NCBI GenBank assembly: GCA_964650885.1
Contig: CAZYXG010000019.1
Coordinates: 1 to 38,508 of the forward strand
Origin: JAPLFM01 sp964650885
GTDB lineage: Bacteria; Bacteroidota; Ignavibacteria; Kapaibacteriales; UBA2268
Direction of reading: 5' to 3'
Length of the DNA: 38,508 nucleotides
The notes beneath the pieces were generated by a model. That model was not told where the DNA came from and ran no database searches. It saw only the letters and a program-made list of their open reading frames with translations. Below are positions 31,412-38,508 of this stretch, piece by piece. The stretch's first letter is position 1; each line of letters begins with the position of its first letter. The position numbers and the translations under genes were made by a program.

Positions 31412-33454
31412 ATGAAATCATTAATTCTTAGTATGGCTCTGCTAAGCTTAGGGCTGCAAATCAGCAATAGCAAACCAATTTCACAAGAAACAATTTCAAA
31501 GACAAAAAAAGAATTAATCGGAAAAATTAGCTCTTTAAAAAATCAATATAAAGAAAAAATTGTTTTACAAAGAATTGCAAAATGCATTCCACAATTTGCC
31601 AAATTTGTTGAAAAAAACGAAATGACCGAAGAGGAATTTCGACTATACACATTAGAGAATTTTGCTATTACCGATGCCTCACTCGATTCTATTTTGGCTG
31701 ACTTTAGCAAATATTACCATTATTCCTCTGGACACTTAAATCAAATGGGGCTTGAGCTGAAATACAAAACTCAACTTGACTCTGGCGGCATCTCTAAACT
31801 TGATGATTTATTCAGCAACTACGACCCTTATGCTCATTTGATTGAAGACTGGAAAAAACTTGGAATAGGGAACTTAATTGTTTTAAATTTTCCTCGATAT
31901 TCGCTTGAAGAGAAAAATTCATTTGGCGAAAACTGGACTGACAACGACTGGGCCTATGCCAGACTGGCCGAGATTTTCTCTAGCGATGTGCCAGCCGATG
32001 TTCTAGCTGATATTACAAAAGCTCAAACCGTTGCTGATGCCTATATTGCTAATTACTATATCTATATGGGCAGTATAAAATTTAAAAATGAAAAGCTTTT
32101 CCCAAAAGATTTAAAACTAATTAGCCATTGGAATTTGCGAGACGAACTTAAATCAAATTATGCAAAAGAGAACGGCAAAGCAAAGCAAGACGCAATCTAT
32201 GAAATAATGAAACACATAGTAAATCAAACTATTCCAAGCCAAGTTATCAATAACTCATCTCTCGAATGGGATATAAATAAAAATAAAATTACTGATAATA
32301 ATGGCAAAGAATTGCAATCCTCCCCCGAACCAAACAATAGATATAAACAGCTATTAAGCAATTTCAACGCAATTAAGAAAGCCGATAAATACTACGGAAA
32401 TACTTATTTCCAACGCAAATTCGAATCTGAATACGAAATGAGTCAGCCCGAAATGGAAGAACTTTTCAGAAACTTTCTTTCTTCCGATGTGGTGAAAGAG
32501 GTTGGAACTTTAATTAAAAAGAAACTTGGAAGAAATCTTGAACCTTACGATATTTGGTATGATGGCTTTAAAGCTAGAGGTAGTATCAACGAAGCTGATT
32601 TAGATATTATCACAAAAAATAGATTCCAAACTGCATCTGATTTTAAAGCAAATTTACCAAGCATTTTAATCAAACTTGGTTTCAATGTGAACATTATGAC
32701 TCTTATTAATAGGAATGTTGAAGTTGACCCAAGCCGAGGTGCTGGGCACGCATCGGGTTCTGAATCTATTCGATTCCCTGCTCGCCTTAGAACTCATATT
32801 GGGCAAGATGGAATGGATTATAAGGGGTACAATATTGCTGTACACGAATTTGGACACAATGTGGAACAAACATTCTCTTTGCATCGCACTTCAAATTATA
32901 TGCTTCGAGGTGTACCAAATAATGCTTTTACCGAAGCAATTGCATTTACATTTCAAACTAAAGATTTAAAATTATTAGATTTGGACAATCAAACACCTGA
33001 ATCACATTCAAATTATGTACTTGATAATTTCTGGAATACTTATGAAATTATGGGAGTTGCTCTTGTCGATCAATTAGTTTGGAAGTGGCTTTATTCACAA
33101 GAAAATCCATCGGAAGAAGCTACTAATCAAGCAGTTAATCGAATAGCAAAAGAAGTTTGGAATTCTTATTATGCACCAGTAATTGGAGTGAAAGATTCAC
33201 CGATATTGGGCATTTATTCACACATGATTGATTACCCGCTTTATTTATCGGCATATCCATTGGGGCATTTGATTGAATTCCAACTTGAGGACAATTTCAA
33301 AGGTAAAAACTTTGGTGCTGAAATTGAAAGAGTTACTACTATTGGTAGATTGACACCCAAGTATTGGATGATTAAAGCAGTTGGTAGCGAAATAAGTTCC
33401 AAGCCAATGATAGGAAGTGCAATAGAAGCGTTGAAGAATTTGAAAGCGAAGTAG
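31412..33454 (+). CDS. secreted gluzincin-type metallopeptidase (HEFGH)
   Basis: 680 residues. A signal peptide (about 1-20, LILSMALLSLGLQISNS) exports it. A long helical N-terminal region (20-440) has no motif I know. The zinc site is AVHEFGHNVEQ (His478, Glu479, His482), and the third ligand is probably Glu508 in FTEAIAF, 26 residues on, the spacing seen in M3 oligopeptidases and related gluzincins. A Gly/Ser-rich loop, GAGHASGSESIRFPARLRTH, precedes the site. The C-terminal part is helical (YPLYLSAYPLGHLIEFQLED). The gene product is likely periplasmic and active on peptides. No T9SS tail is visible. Its promoter box and start fit closely. It converges on the BatA-like gene with 8 bases between the stops. 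Confidence 0.75.
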   Translation: MKSLILSMALLSLGLQISNSKPISQETISKTKKELIGKISSLKNQYKEKIVLQRIAKCIPQFAKFVEKNEMTEEEFRLYTLENFAITDASLDSILADFSKYYHYSSGHLNQMGLELKYKTQLDSGGISKLDDLFSNYDPYAHLIEDWKKLGIGNLIVLNFPRYSLEEKNSFGENWTDNDWAYARLAEIFSSDVPADVLADITKAQTVADAYIANYYIYMGSIKFKNEKLFPKDLKLISHWNLRDELKSNYAKENGKAKQDAIYEIMKHIVNQTIPSQVINNSSLEWDINKNKITDNNGKELQSSPEPNNRYKQLLSNFNAIKKADKYYGNTYFQRKFESEYEMSQPEMEELFRNFLSSDVVKEVGTLIKKKLGRNLEPYDIWYDGFKARGSINEADLDIITKNRFQTASDFKANLPSILIKLGFNVNIMTLINRNVEVDPSRGAGHASGSESIRFPARLRTHIGQDGMDYKGYNIAVHEFGHNVEQTFSLHRTSNYMLRGVPNNAFTEAIAFTFQTKDLKLLDLDNQTPESHSNYVLDNFWNTYEIMGVALVDQLVWKWLYSQENPSEEATNQAVNRIAKEVWNSYYAPVIGVKDSPILGIYSHMIDYPLYLSAYPLGHLIEFQLEDNFKGKNFGAEIERVTTIGRLTPKYWMIKAVGSEISSKPMIGSAIEALKNLKAK

Positions 33455-33462
33455 ATTTAAGC

Positions 33463-35532
33463 TTATTCGTTTTTAGAACTACGAGAAACTAACATTTCAA
33501 TAGCAGCGAAAAGTAGAGCAAGAATCACAAAGAGCTTCCATATTTCTGTACCAATTGAAGCACTTTGCAAGCCATTCTTGAAGTCATTTGGATCATCTAA
33601 ATAATGAATAAAATCAGGGAACTTGAACCTTTGGGCAAGTTCCTTTTTAATTTTATCACTATCAATCTTAGCCAAATCCGATTCAGAATTATTCACATTC
33701 ACAGAGAAAATTGAAATCAATTTATCGGCAGAATTAAACACAGTATAAACTCCAGCTTCTTTAAAGCTTGAAATATCCAAACTTGATGTGCTAGCCAATA
33801 CATTTGCTTGCAGGAATGTGTTATTGCCATTTGGAGAAACTATTTTCAAATTGCCATTAAGTATATCTTTCTTTTGCAAGTTCAATAAGTTTGAGGATTT
33901 TGCGGCATTCCTACCAAATATATCCATTGTAGCCAAATACACAGAAGAGCGGTAAAGCAAAGTTGGGAAAATACCCGTATATGGCAAATTACTAAATGAA
34001 TCATCAGCCGATAGCCCAAAGAAAATCACTTTCCCAAAGCCAACTTTATTTTCCGAAAATAGTCCACCATCTTGCAATTCAATTACTTTATTTCCAAATT
34101 GAGTGATTGCAGCAGTTTTAATTTCAGGTGTTTCCACGATTTGATTCTTATCGGTAGAATTTGTAAATACACCCTCAAAAATTGGATGTAATTTATCAAC
34201 TTTGCTAAATTTTGTAGCATTGGAATATTGTTTAAATACTACTTCGCCAAAGCCGAAGGTATTAGTAATAAAGTTAGTTCTAACTGCATTTGAATTGTCT
34301 GCAAAAATAAATAAGTTGCCACCATCAGCAACATACTTTTGCAAACGAGTAATTTCCGATTCAGCAAAATCATTAGAAGTAAGAGCCACCAAATCAAGAT
34401 TATCCAAATTCACACTCGAAATTTGATTTTTATCATAGAAAGTAAGCTCTATGGAACTCTGAACTTCTTCAATACCGCTAATTATTTTCAAAAACTTTGA
34501 CTTATCTGGCGAGCCAACTACTGCCACTTTAGGTTTCTCAGGAATGGCAAATCCAAAGTATCGGTTGTTATCGGCTTCATAGCTATCAGATTCCAATTGT
34601 AAACGTGCTTTATTCGCCCCAATTTCTTTCACAGGAGCAGCAATACTAATCTTAATAGTTTTATTTGCTTCTATATCAAAAGTACGCTGAGCCACATTTT
34701 GATTGTTAAAGTGCATATTTAGAACTGCTGACTTAATGTCATTTGCAGAATAATTTTTTATAGTAGCTTCCGCTTCAACTAACTTATCTCTTTGAAAAAT
34801 TTTAGTTTTCACATCGAGCGAATCAATAGCCAAATTTTGGAAATCTTTCTTGGATTTATTTCCAATTTGAGCCACTACAACCCCAATTCTACCTTCCAAT
34901 TTACTGCTATCTTGCAGCTGGAAGATATTCTTTTGCATATCTGAAACTACAATAATGTTCTTATTGAAATGGCGAGAATTTGCCAATAAGCTATTGGCAT
35001 ACTGCAAACCATTATCTAAATTCGATTTTTCATAGTTCACTTTCACTTTTTGCAGACTTTCTTTCAACTGCTCTATATTAGTTGAGAGATTATACTGATT
35101 CAAAATCCCAGTGCCTGAAAGCTCTATCACAGCAATTTCATCACCTTCCTTTGCTTTAGAAATAATCGAATTAGCAAAGCGTTTAGCTTGACTAAATCTA
35201 TTTCCGTTCTCATCGGAATAATCCATACTGCTAGAATTATCTAATAATATTACAATTGAGCTATTTGAGTAGGATTCAAAACCAGGTATTTTCGATTGTA
35301 TTGTTGGACGGGCAAAAGCAAACACAATGCAAGCTATTATTAAAATCCTAAGAATCAATAATATTATTTGCTTAAGTTTTAATTTCTTAATTTCAGTTTT
35401 ACGTAGTTCTTTCAGAAATCGCAAAGTAGAAAACTCAATATCCTTTTGTTTTCTAAGATTGATTAAATGCAGTAATAATGGAATTGACGAAGCAAAAAGT
35501 CCAAACAGAACCAAAGGATTGAGAAATGTCAT
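33463..35532 (-). CDS. BatA-like membrane protein with von Willebrand A domain
   Basis: 689 residues. The N-terminus MTFLNPLVLFGLFASSIPLLLHL followed by LRKQKDIEFSTLRFLKEL is the BatA/DUF1550-type aerotolerance N-terminal region, with a second membrane span at about 55-74. A vWA domain (about 92-240) keeps the DxSxS metal-ion site (Asp98, Ser100, Ser102 in LLDNSSSMD). The middle, about 250-620, resembles a large periplasmic glutamine-amidotransferase-like region common in this group (VAVVGSPDKSKF, LVALTSNDF, GNLFIFADNSN). A last membrane span lies at about 665-683 (WKLFVILALLFAAIEMLV). The companions batB-E and moxR are not here. It follows a small secreted protein on the same strand and probably shares its transcript. 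Confidence 0.82.
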   Translation of the reverse strand: MTFLNPLVLFGLFASSIPLLLHLINLRKQKDIEFSTLRFLKELRKTEIKKLKLKQIILLILRILIIACIVFAFARPTIQSKIPGFESYSNSSIVILLDNSSSMDYSDENGNRFSQAKRFANSIISKAKEGDEIAVIELSGTGILNQYNLSTNIEQLKESLQKVKVNYEKSNLDNGLQYANSLLANSRHFNKNIIVVSDMQKNIFQLQDSSKLEGRIGVVVAQIGNKSKKDFQNLAIDSLDVKTKIFQRDKLVEAEATIKNYSANDIKSAVLNMHFNNQNVAQRTFDIEANKTIKISIAAPVKEIGANKARLQLESDSYEADNNRYFGFAIPEKPKVAVVGSPDKSKFLKIISGIEEVQSSIELTFYDKNQISSVNLDNLDLVALTSNDFAESEITRLQKYVADGGNLFIFADNSNAVRTNFITNTFGFGEVVFKQYSNATKFSKVDKLHPIFEGVFTNSTDKNQIVETPEIKTAAITQFGNKVIELQDGGLFSENKVGFGKVIFFGLSADDSFSNLPYTGIFPTLLYRSSVYLATMDIFGRNAAKSSNLLNLQKKDILNGNLKIVSPNGNNTFLQANVLASTSSLDISSFKEAGVYTVFNSADKLISIFSVNVNNSESDLAKIDSDKIKKELAQRFKFPDFIHYLDDPNDFKNGLQSASIGTEIWKLFVILALLFAAIEMLVSRSSKNE

Positions 35533-35600
35533 ATCGATAAATAAAAATGATTTACTTTTTGCTTATAAACGAGAGAAAATAAAAAATGTTTAACTAAATC

Positions 35601-36080
35601 TTATTCATCGCTAAAGAAATAATCAGTCAAATCATCAAATTTCACATTTGTGATTATCCAACCTTGGTCAGGAGATTTATAGAAAGTGAAAATCCAACGC
35701 ATAGGATAGCGTGAATGCAAAGCTAAATATCGCATTCTCAAATATGAAGGAGTAACAAATTCGGCATTCACTGGCTCATACCCAATTATGTTGCCATAAA
35801 GTTCAAAAGCTCTTTTTGTTTGGCTATTTAGCGATTTTACATCTTCAACTTTTTTCTTAATTGGTGAACCTTTTAAAAGATCATCATAAGCTTCCGATAT
35901 TTTCGAATCAAGCAAAGTGTTGAAAAACTTCTGTGCTTTTTGTTTCAAATCTGGCGACACATCTTTGAATGAATTAGATGAAGATTTGCCACTTTTGGAG
36001 CTTGGCAAACCATCTTCTTGAGCATTAAGAAATGCTACAGAAATAAAAAACAATGCAAGGATTTGAAATTTAATTTTCAT
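35601..36080 (-). CDS. small secreted protein upstream of the BatA-like gene
   Basis: 159 residues. The signal peptide is about 1-20 (FQILALFFISVAFLNAQ). A Ser/Lys-rich stretch follows. The folded part (45-159) runs DLKQKAQKFFNTLLDSKISE, LYGNIIGYEPVNAEFVTPSY, MRWIFTFYKSPDQGWIITNV, a pattern like small NTF2-type domains (helix, then strands ending in a conserved W-I-x-N strand). It should be periplasmic. It lies 68 bases before the BatA-like gene on the same strand, with a perfect -7 box upstream, and may be an accessory of that membrane protein. Family not confirmed. Confidence 0.6.
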   Translation of the reverse strand: MKIKFQILALFFISVAFLNAQEDGLPSSKSGKSSSNSFKDVSPDLKQKAQKFFNTLLDSKISEAYDDLLKGSPIKKKVEDVKSLNSQTKRAFELYGNIIGYEPVNAEFVTPSYLRMRYLALHSRYPMRWIFTFYKSPDQGWIITNVKFDDLTDYFFSDE

Positions 36081-36106
36081 AAAAAAGTTTGGGTAAAAAA
36101 TTTCTT

Positions 36107-36114
36107 CAAATATA
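36107..36114 (-). promoter_or_regulatory. -7 box for the small secreted protein/BatA pair
   Basis: CAAATATA on the plus strand reads TATATTTG on the minus strand, 27 bases before the ATG at 36080. TTTG elements exist upstream, but at 16 and 24 bp rather than 19. Confidence 0.45.
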
Positions 36115-36159
36115 AGTGAAATAGAATTAACAAAGAAGCAAATAAATTTTCAAAATTGA

Positions 36160-37077
36160 TTAATTAATACCAACTAATTTTTTAAGCATTCGCACTTCTT
36201 CTCTTTCCAAATGTCTGTAAGCACTACGGTTAAGTCCTTTAGTAGAAATACCAGCAAACATTTTTCTATCAAGTTTTTTAATTTCGTAGCCAAAATGTTC
36301 AAAAATTCTTCTCACTTCTCGGTTCTTACCCTCGAAGATATGTAGTTTGACTTTAGTTTTATCATCTGGAAAAATAAACAAGTTACATGTGCCAGTAGTT
36401 CCATCATCAAGTTCTACTCCATTTGCAATTTCTCTTGCATCTTCCATTCTCAATTCTTTATCGAGAGTGGCATTGTATTCACGTATAATTTCATATTTTG
36501 GGTGAGTCAAACGGTTAGCTAATTCGCCATCGTTTGTAATAAGAATAGCACCAGTTGTGTTTCTGTCCAATCTTCCAACAGGATAAACGCGGGTGTGCTT
36601 ACGAACTATATCAAGTACAGTCTTTCTTCCTTTCTCATCTTTAGTAGTAGTGATAGTATCTTTGGGTTTATTAAGCACTATATAAATTAAATTCTTTTCA
36701 AAACCAATCGGGTCGCCATTTACAGTAACAAAATCACTCTTAATAACTTTAGTAGATAAATCAGTAATCACAATTCCATTTACTTTCACCACACCACTAA
36801 CAATAATTTCATCTGCTTTTCTGCGAGAAGAAATCCCAGCATCAGCTATAAATTTATTCAAGCGGATAGATTGATCCACAGGCACTAAACTGGTTTTCCC
36901 CTTAGCTAATCTTGGAGCTTCAGTTAAAGCTTTTCTGCCTGTTAACTCTTTATATTGTTTAGCACTTGCCTGACTAGTGTTTTTCTTTTTGGCAAGTTTC
37001 TCTTTATTTGCTTTAAATGGGTCAATTTTTGAATTGGAGTTTCTCAAAGTACTTTTCTGATTATTGTTTTTTGTCAT
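36160..37077 (-). CDS. rluB: RluB/RsuA-family rRNA pseudouridine synthase
   Basis: 305 residues. It isomerises a specific uridine in rRNA to pseudouridine; the RluB group modifies 23S U2605. Residues 1-70 are a Lys/Asn-rich, probably disordered tail. An S4 RNA-binding domain follows (72-118: IRLNKFIADAGISSRRKADE). The catalytic domain starts at about 132 (YIVLNKPKDTITTTKDEKGR) and holds the nucleophile Asp171 in VYPVGRLDRNTTGAILITND. The final region contains GKNREVRRIFEHFGYE, the RluB/RluF-type motif. The exact target (RluB, RluE, RluF or RsuA) cannot be fixed by eye, but the long basic head and S4 domain favour RluB as found across Bacteroidota. It stands alone on the minus strand. Confidence 0.9.
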   Translation of the reverse strand: MTKNNNQKSTLRNSNSKIDPFKANKEKLAKKKNTSQASAKQYKELTGRKALTEAPRLAKGKTSLVPVDQSIRLNKFIADAGISSRRKADEIIVSGVVKVNGIVITDLSTKVIKSDFVTVNGDPIGFEKNLIYIVLNKPKDTITTTKDEKGRKTVLDIVRKHTRVYPVGRLDRNTTGAILITNDGELANRLTHPKYEIIREYNATLDKELRMEDAREIANGVELDDGTTGTCNLFIFPDDKTKVKLHIFEGKNREVRRIFEHFGYEIKKLDRKMFAGISTKGLNRSAYRHLEREEVRMLKKLVGIN

Positions 37078-37197
37078 AATCGCAATTTAACTATTTATAA
37101 GGGATTTAACTAAAAATATGTTTCATTTTAATAAGATTTTAACGTTAATTTGAATTAATTTTAAAATAAATTATCCTTTTTTACTTTTATTACTTCG

Positions 37198-37584
37198 ATG
37201 GATTTTCAATATGAATACTTTAATGGCAAAGAATATCTTGCCATTTGCAGAAAAGAAGATATTGCCAATGGCAAAGGAATCAAAATTCAATTCCCCGATG
37301 ATGACGATATGCAAGTTGCTGTCATTAAATACGAGAATGAAATCTATTGCGTTGGAAACATTTGTCCCCATAGACACGCAGCAGAAATTTATAATGGAAT
37401 TTTAAAAGATGGCAATGTAACCTGTCCACTTCACGGCTGGACTTACAACTTAGCCACTGGTACAAACACAAATCTTAAACAAGGCATTCGTAGTTTGAAA
37501 ACATACAATGTGATTGAAATAGATGGGTTTATCTATATAGAAAAACCAGAATTGGAAATTCCAAAATGGAGAAAAATTGACTAA
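37198..37584 (+). CDS. Rieske [2Fe-2S] ferredoxin-like protein
   Basis: 128 residues, a single Rieske domain. The cluster ligands are complete: CPHRHAAE (Cys56, His58) and CPLHGWTY (Cys76, His79). It lacks a signal peptide and a membrane helix, so it is a soluble electron carrier or a NirD-like small subunit. The acidic stretch DDDDMQV (34-40) is unusual. It starts 21 bases upstream of crtB, and the shared transcript suggests electron supply to a carotenoid or other lipid oxygenase rather than nitrite reduction. That link is inference. Confidence 0.88.
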   Translation: MDFQYEYFNGKEYLAICRKEDIANGKGIKIQFPDDDDMQVAVIKYENEIYCVGNICPHRHAAEIYNGILKDGNVTCPLHGWTYNLATGTNTNLKQGIRSLKTYNVIEIDGFIYIEKPELEIPKWRKID

Positions 37585-37605
37585 ATTTTTTAATCAAAAT
37601 TAATT

Positions 37606-38496
37606 ATGAATAATTTAGCCGAAAATAAACTTTTAGAAATTAACTTTCAGTATTCACAATCAATAATTAAACACTATGCTAAGAGCTTCTATTTTGCTGC
37701 AAACTTTTTGCCAAAAGAACGCAGATTAGCAGCTTATGCAGTATATGCTTTTTGTCGCTATGCCGACAACGTAGTGGACAACCCTAGAGACAGAAGCAAA
37801 GAAGAAATTCAAAACGAAGTAAATAACCTAAAAGAAGAACTTACTTTAGCTTTTAAGTATGGCGAAAGTGAACATCCTGCACTAGCCGCATTCATCTATG
37901 TAGCAAAACGCTACGATATTCCAATTGAATACCCTATGGATTTAATAGATGGAGTGCAAATGGATATAGAAAAAACTAGATACAACAATTTCGATGAACT
38001 TTATGATTTCGCATATAAAGTTGCCTCCACTGTTGGGCTAATGATGACTTGCGTAATGGGATTTTCCGATAAAATAGCTTTAGTTTATGCCGAAAGTTTA
38101 GGTATTGGAATGCAGATTACAAACATCTTACGTGACATACAAGAAGATAAAAATTTAGGTAGAATATATCTCCCACTCAACGAATTAAAGCAATTCAGCA
38201 TCACAGAAAATGAAATTAATCAAGAAATCTTCTCAAGCAACTTTAAAGAATTAATGAAATTCCAAGTTGCCAAAGCCAGAAATTATTATTCAAAATCTGA
38301 TTTGGGAATTCCATTGCTAAATCCAGAAAGTCAATTTGCAATTTCCACTGCAAGCAGAATATATTCTGGAATACTTGACAAAATAGAAGAAAATAACTTT
38401 AATCCATTCCTTGGCAGAGTAAGTCTTACATACTTTGAGAAAGTAAAAATACTCACAACAGAACTTGCCTACAACAAACTGAAAAGAATCTTTTAA
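37606..38496 (+). CDS. crtB: phytoene/squalene synthase family, probably phytoene synthase
   Basis: 296 residues. Joins two prenyl diphosphates head to head; in CrtB, two geranylgeranyl diphosphates give phytoene for carotenoids. Both Asp-rich motifs are present: FCRYADNVVDNP (Asp54, Asp58) and LRDIQEDKNLGRIYLP (Asp177, Asp181), with YAYKVASTVGLMM before the second. The signature GIGMQITNILRDIQED fits CrtB, although hopanoid HpnC/HpnD proteins share it. The gene is complete, ending 12 bases from the window end. The desaturase partner expected next lies outside the window. It follows the Rieske gene by 21 bases. Confidence 0.85.
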   Translation: MNNLAENKLLEINFQYSQSIIKHYAKSFYFAANFLPKERRLAAYAVYAFCRYADNVVDNPRDRSKEEIQNEVNNLKEELTLAFKYGESEHPALAAFIYVAKRYDIPIEYPMDLIDGVQMDIEKTRYNNFDELYDFAYKVASTVGLMMTCVMGFSDKIALVYAESLGIGMQITNILRDIQEDKNLGRIYLPLNELKQFSITENEINQEIFSSNFKELMKFQVAKARNYYSKSDLGIPLLNPESQFAISTASRIYSGILDKIEENNFNPFLGRVSLTYFEKVKILTTELAYNKLKRIF

Positions 38497-38508
38497 GAGT
38501 GATAAGTT

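Noticed and set aside
1..38508. CRISPR array, tRNA, rRNA, riboswitch or prophage
   Set aside because: No regularly spaced repeats, no cloverleaf or conserved rRNA stretches, no recognisable riboswitch core and no phage structural genes were seen by eye.

Overview
The window is AT-rich, gene-dense bacterial chromosome. It looks like the Bacteroidota/Chlorobi (FCB) group, possibly a Kapabacteria- or Ignavibacteria-like lineage; that rank is inference. The evidence is a porX response regulator, secreted proteins ending in type IX secretion (T9SS) sorting domains, a BatA-type von Willebrand protein, a fused alpha/beta 2-oxoacid dehydrogenase E1, and promoters with the Bacteroidota -7 box TAnnTTTG (several with TTTG or TTG 18-20 bp upstream). 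Many genes are followed by textbook hairpin-plus-T-tract terminators. I saw no tRNA, rRNA, CRISPR array or intact insertion sequence.

Layout. 1-2000: an unrecognised 152-residue gene between two copies of a 15-bp direct repeat, a VIT1/CCC1-family transporter, and a stretch holding the 3' remnant of a possible outer-membrane protein. 2001-7100: E1 of a branched-chain 2-oxoacid dehydrogenase divergent from murI, then a gingipain-fold (C25-like) T9SS cargo protein that seems to lack the catalytic His and Cys. 7126-11900: a ClC channel with CBS domains and a T9SS cargo protein of eight FN3-like repeats. 11902-14870 (minus strand): a triple fusion of ATP-cone, PD-(D/E)XK nuclease and beta-CASP metallo-beta-lactamase RNase, then a 2-Cys peroxiredoxin. 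15243-21258: hslO, porX, tsaE, a cation-diffusion exporter, ruvB, a small secreted protein and a frameshifted outer-membrane pseudogene. 21281-25371 (minus strand): a small secreted protein and two M20 peptidases, with a frameshifted HigA-type antitoxin remnant between the peptidases. 25498-30292: an orphan 126-residue protein, an ECF sigma factor with a membrane protein that looks like its anti-sigma factor, and two secreted or outer-membrane proteins on the other strand. 30389-33454: a coiled-coil lipoprotein with two LTAEQ motifs and a secreted HEFGH peptidase. 33463-37077 (minus strand): a BatA-like protein, a small secreted protein and an RluB-type pseudouridine synthase. 37198-38496: a Rieske protein and crtB.

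How they fit. Much of the window concerns the cell envelope. PorX controls T9SS genes in its relatives, and the window carries two clear T9SS substrates and a third probable one. In Porphyromonas PorX works with an ECF sigma factor, and one lies about 8 kb away, though nothing here proves a link. The most unusual item is the ATP-cone/nuclease/beta-CASP protein, which joins a nucleotide-sensing module to DNase-like and RNase-like modules in one chain. The pseudogenes at 1761-1910, 21068-21258 and 23823-23985 point to decay of small accessory genes between stable housekeeping blocks.
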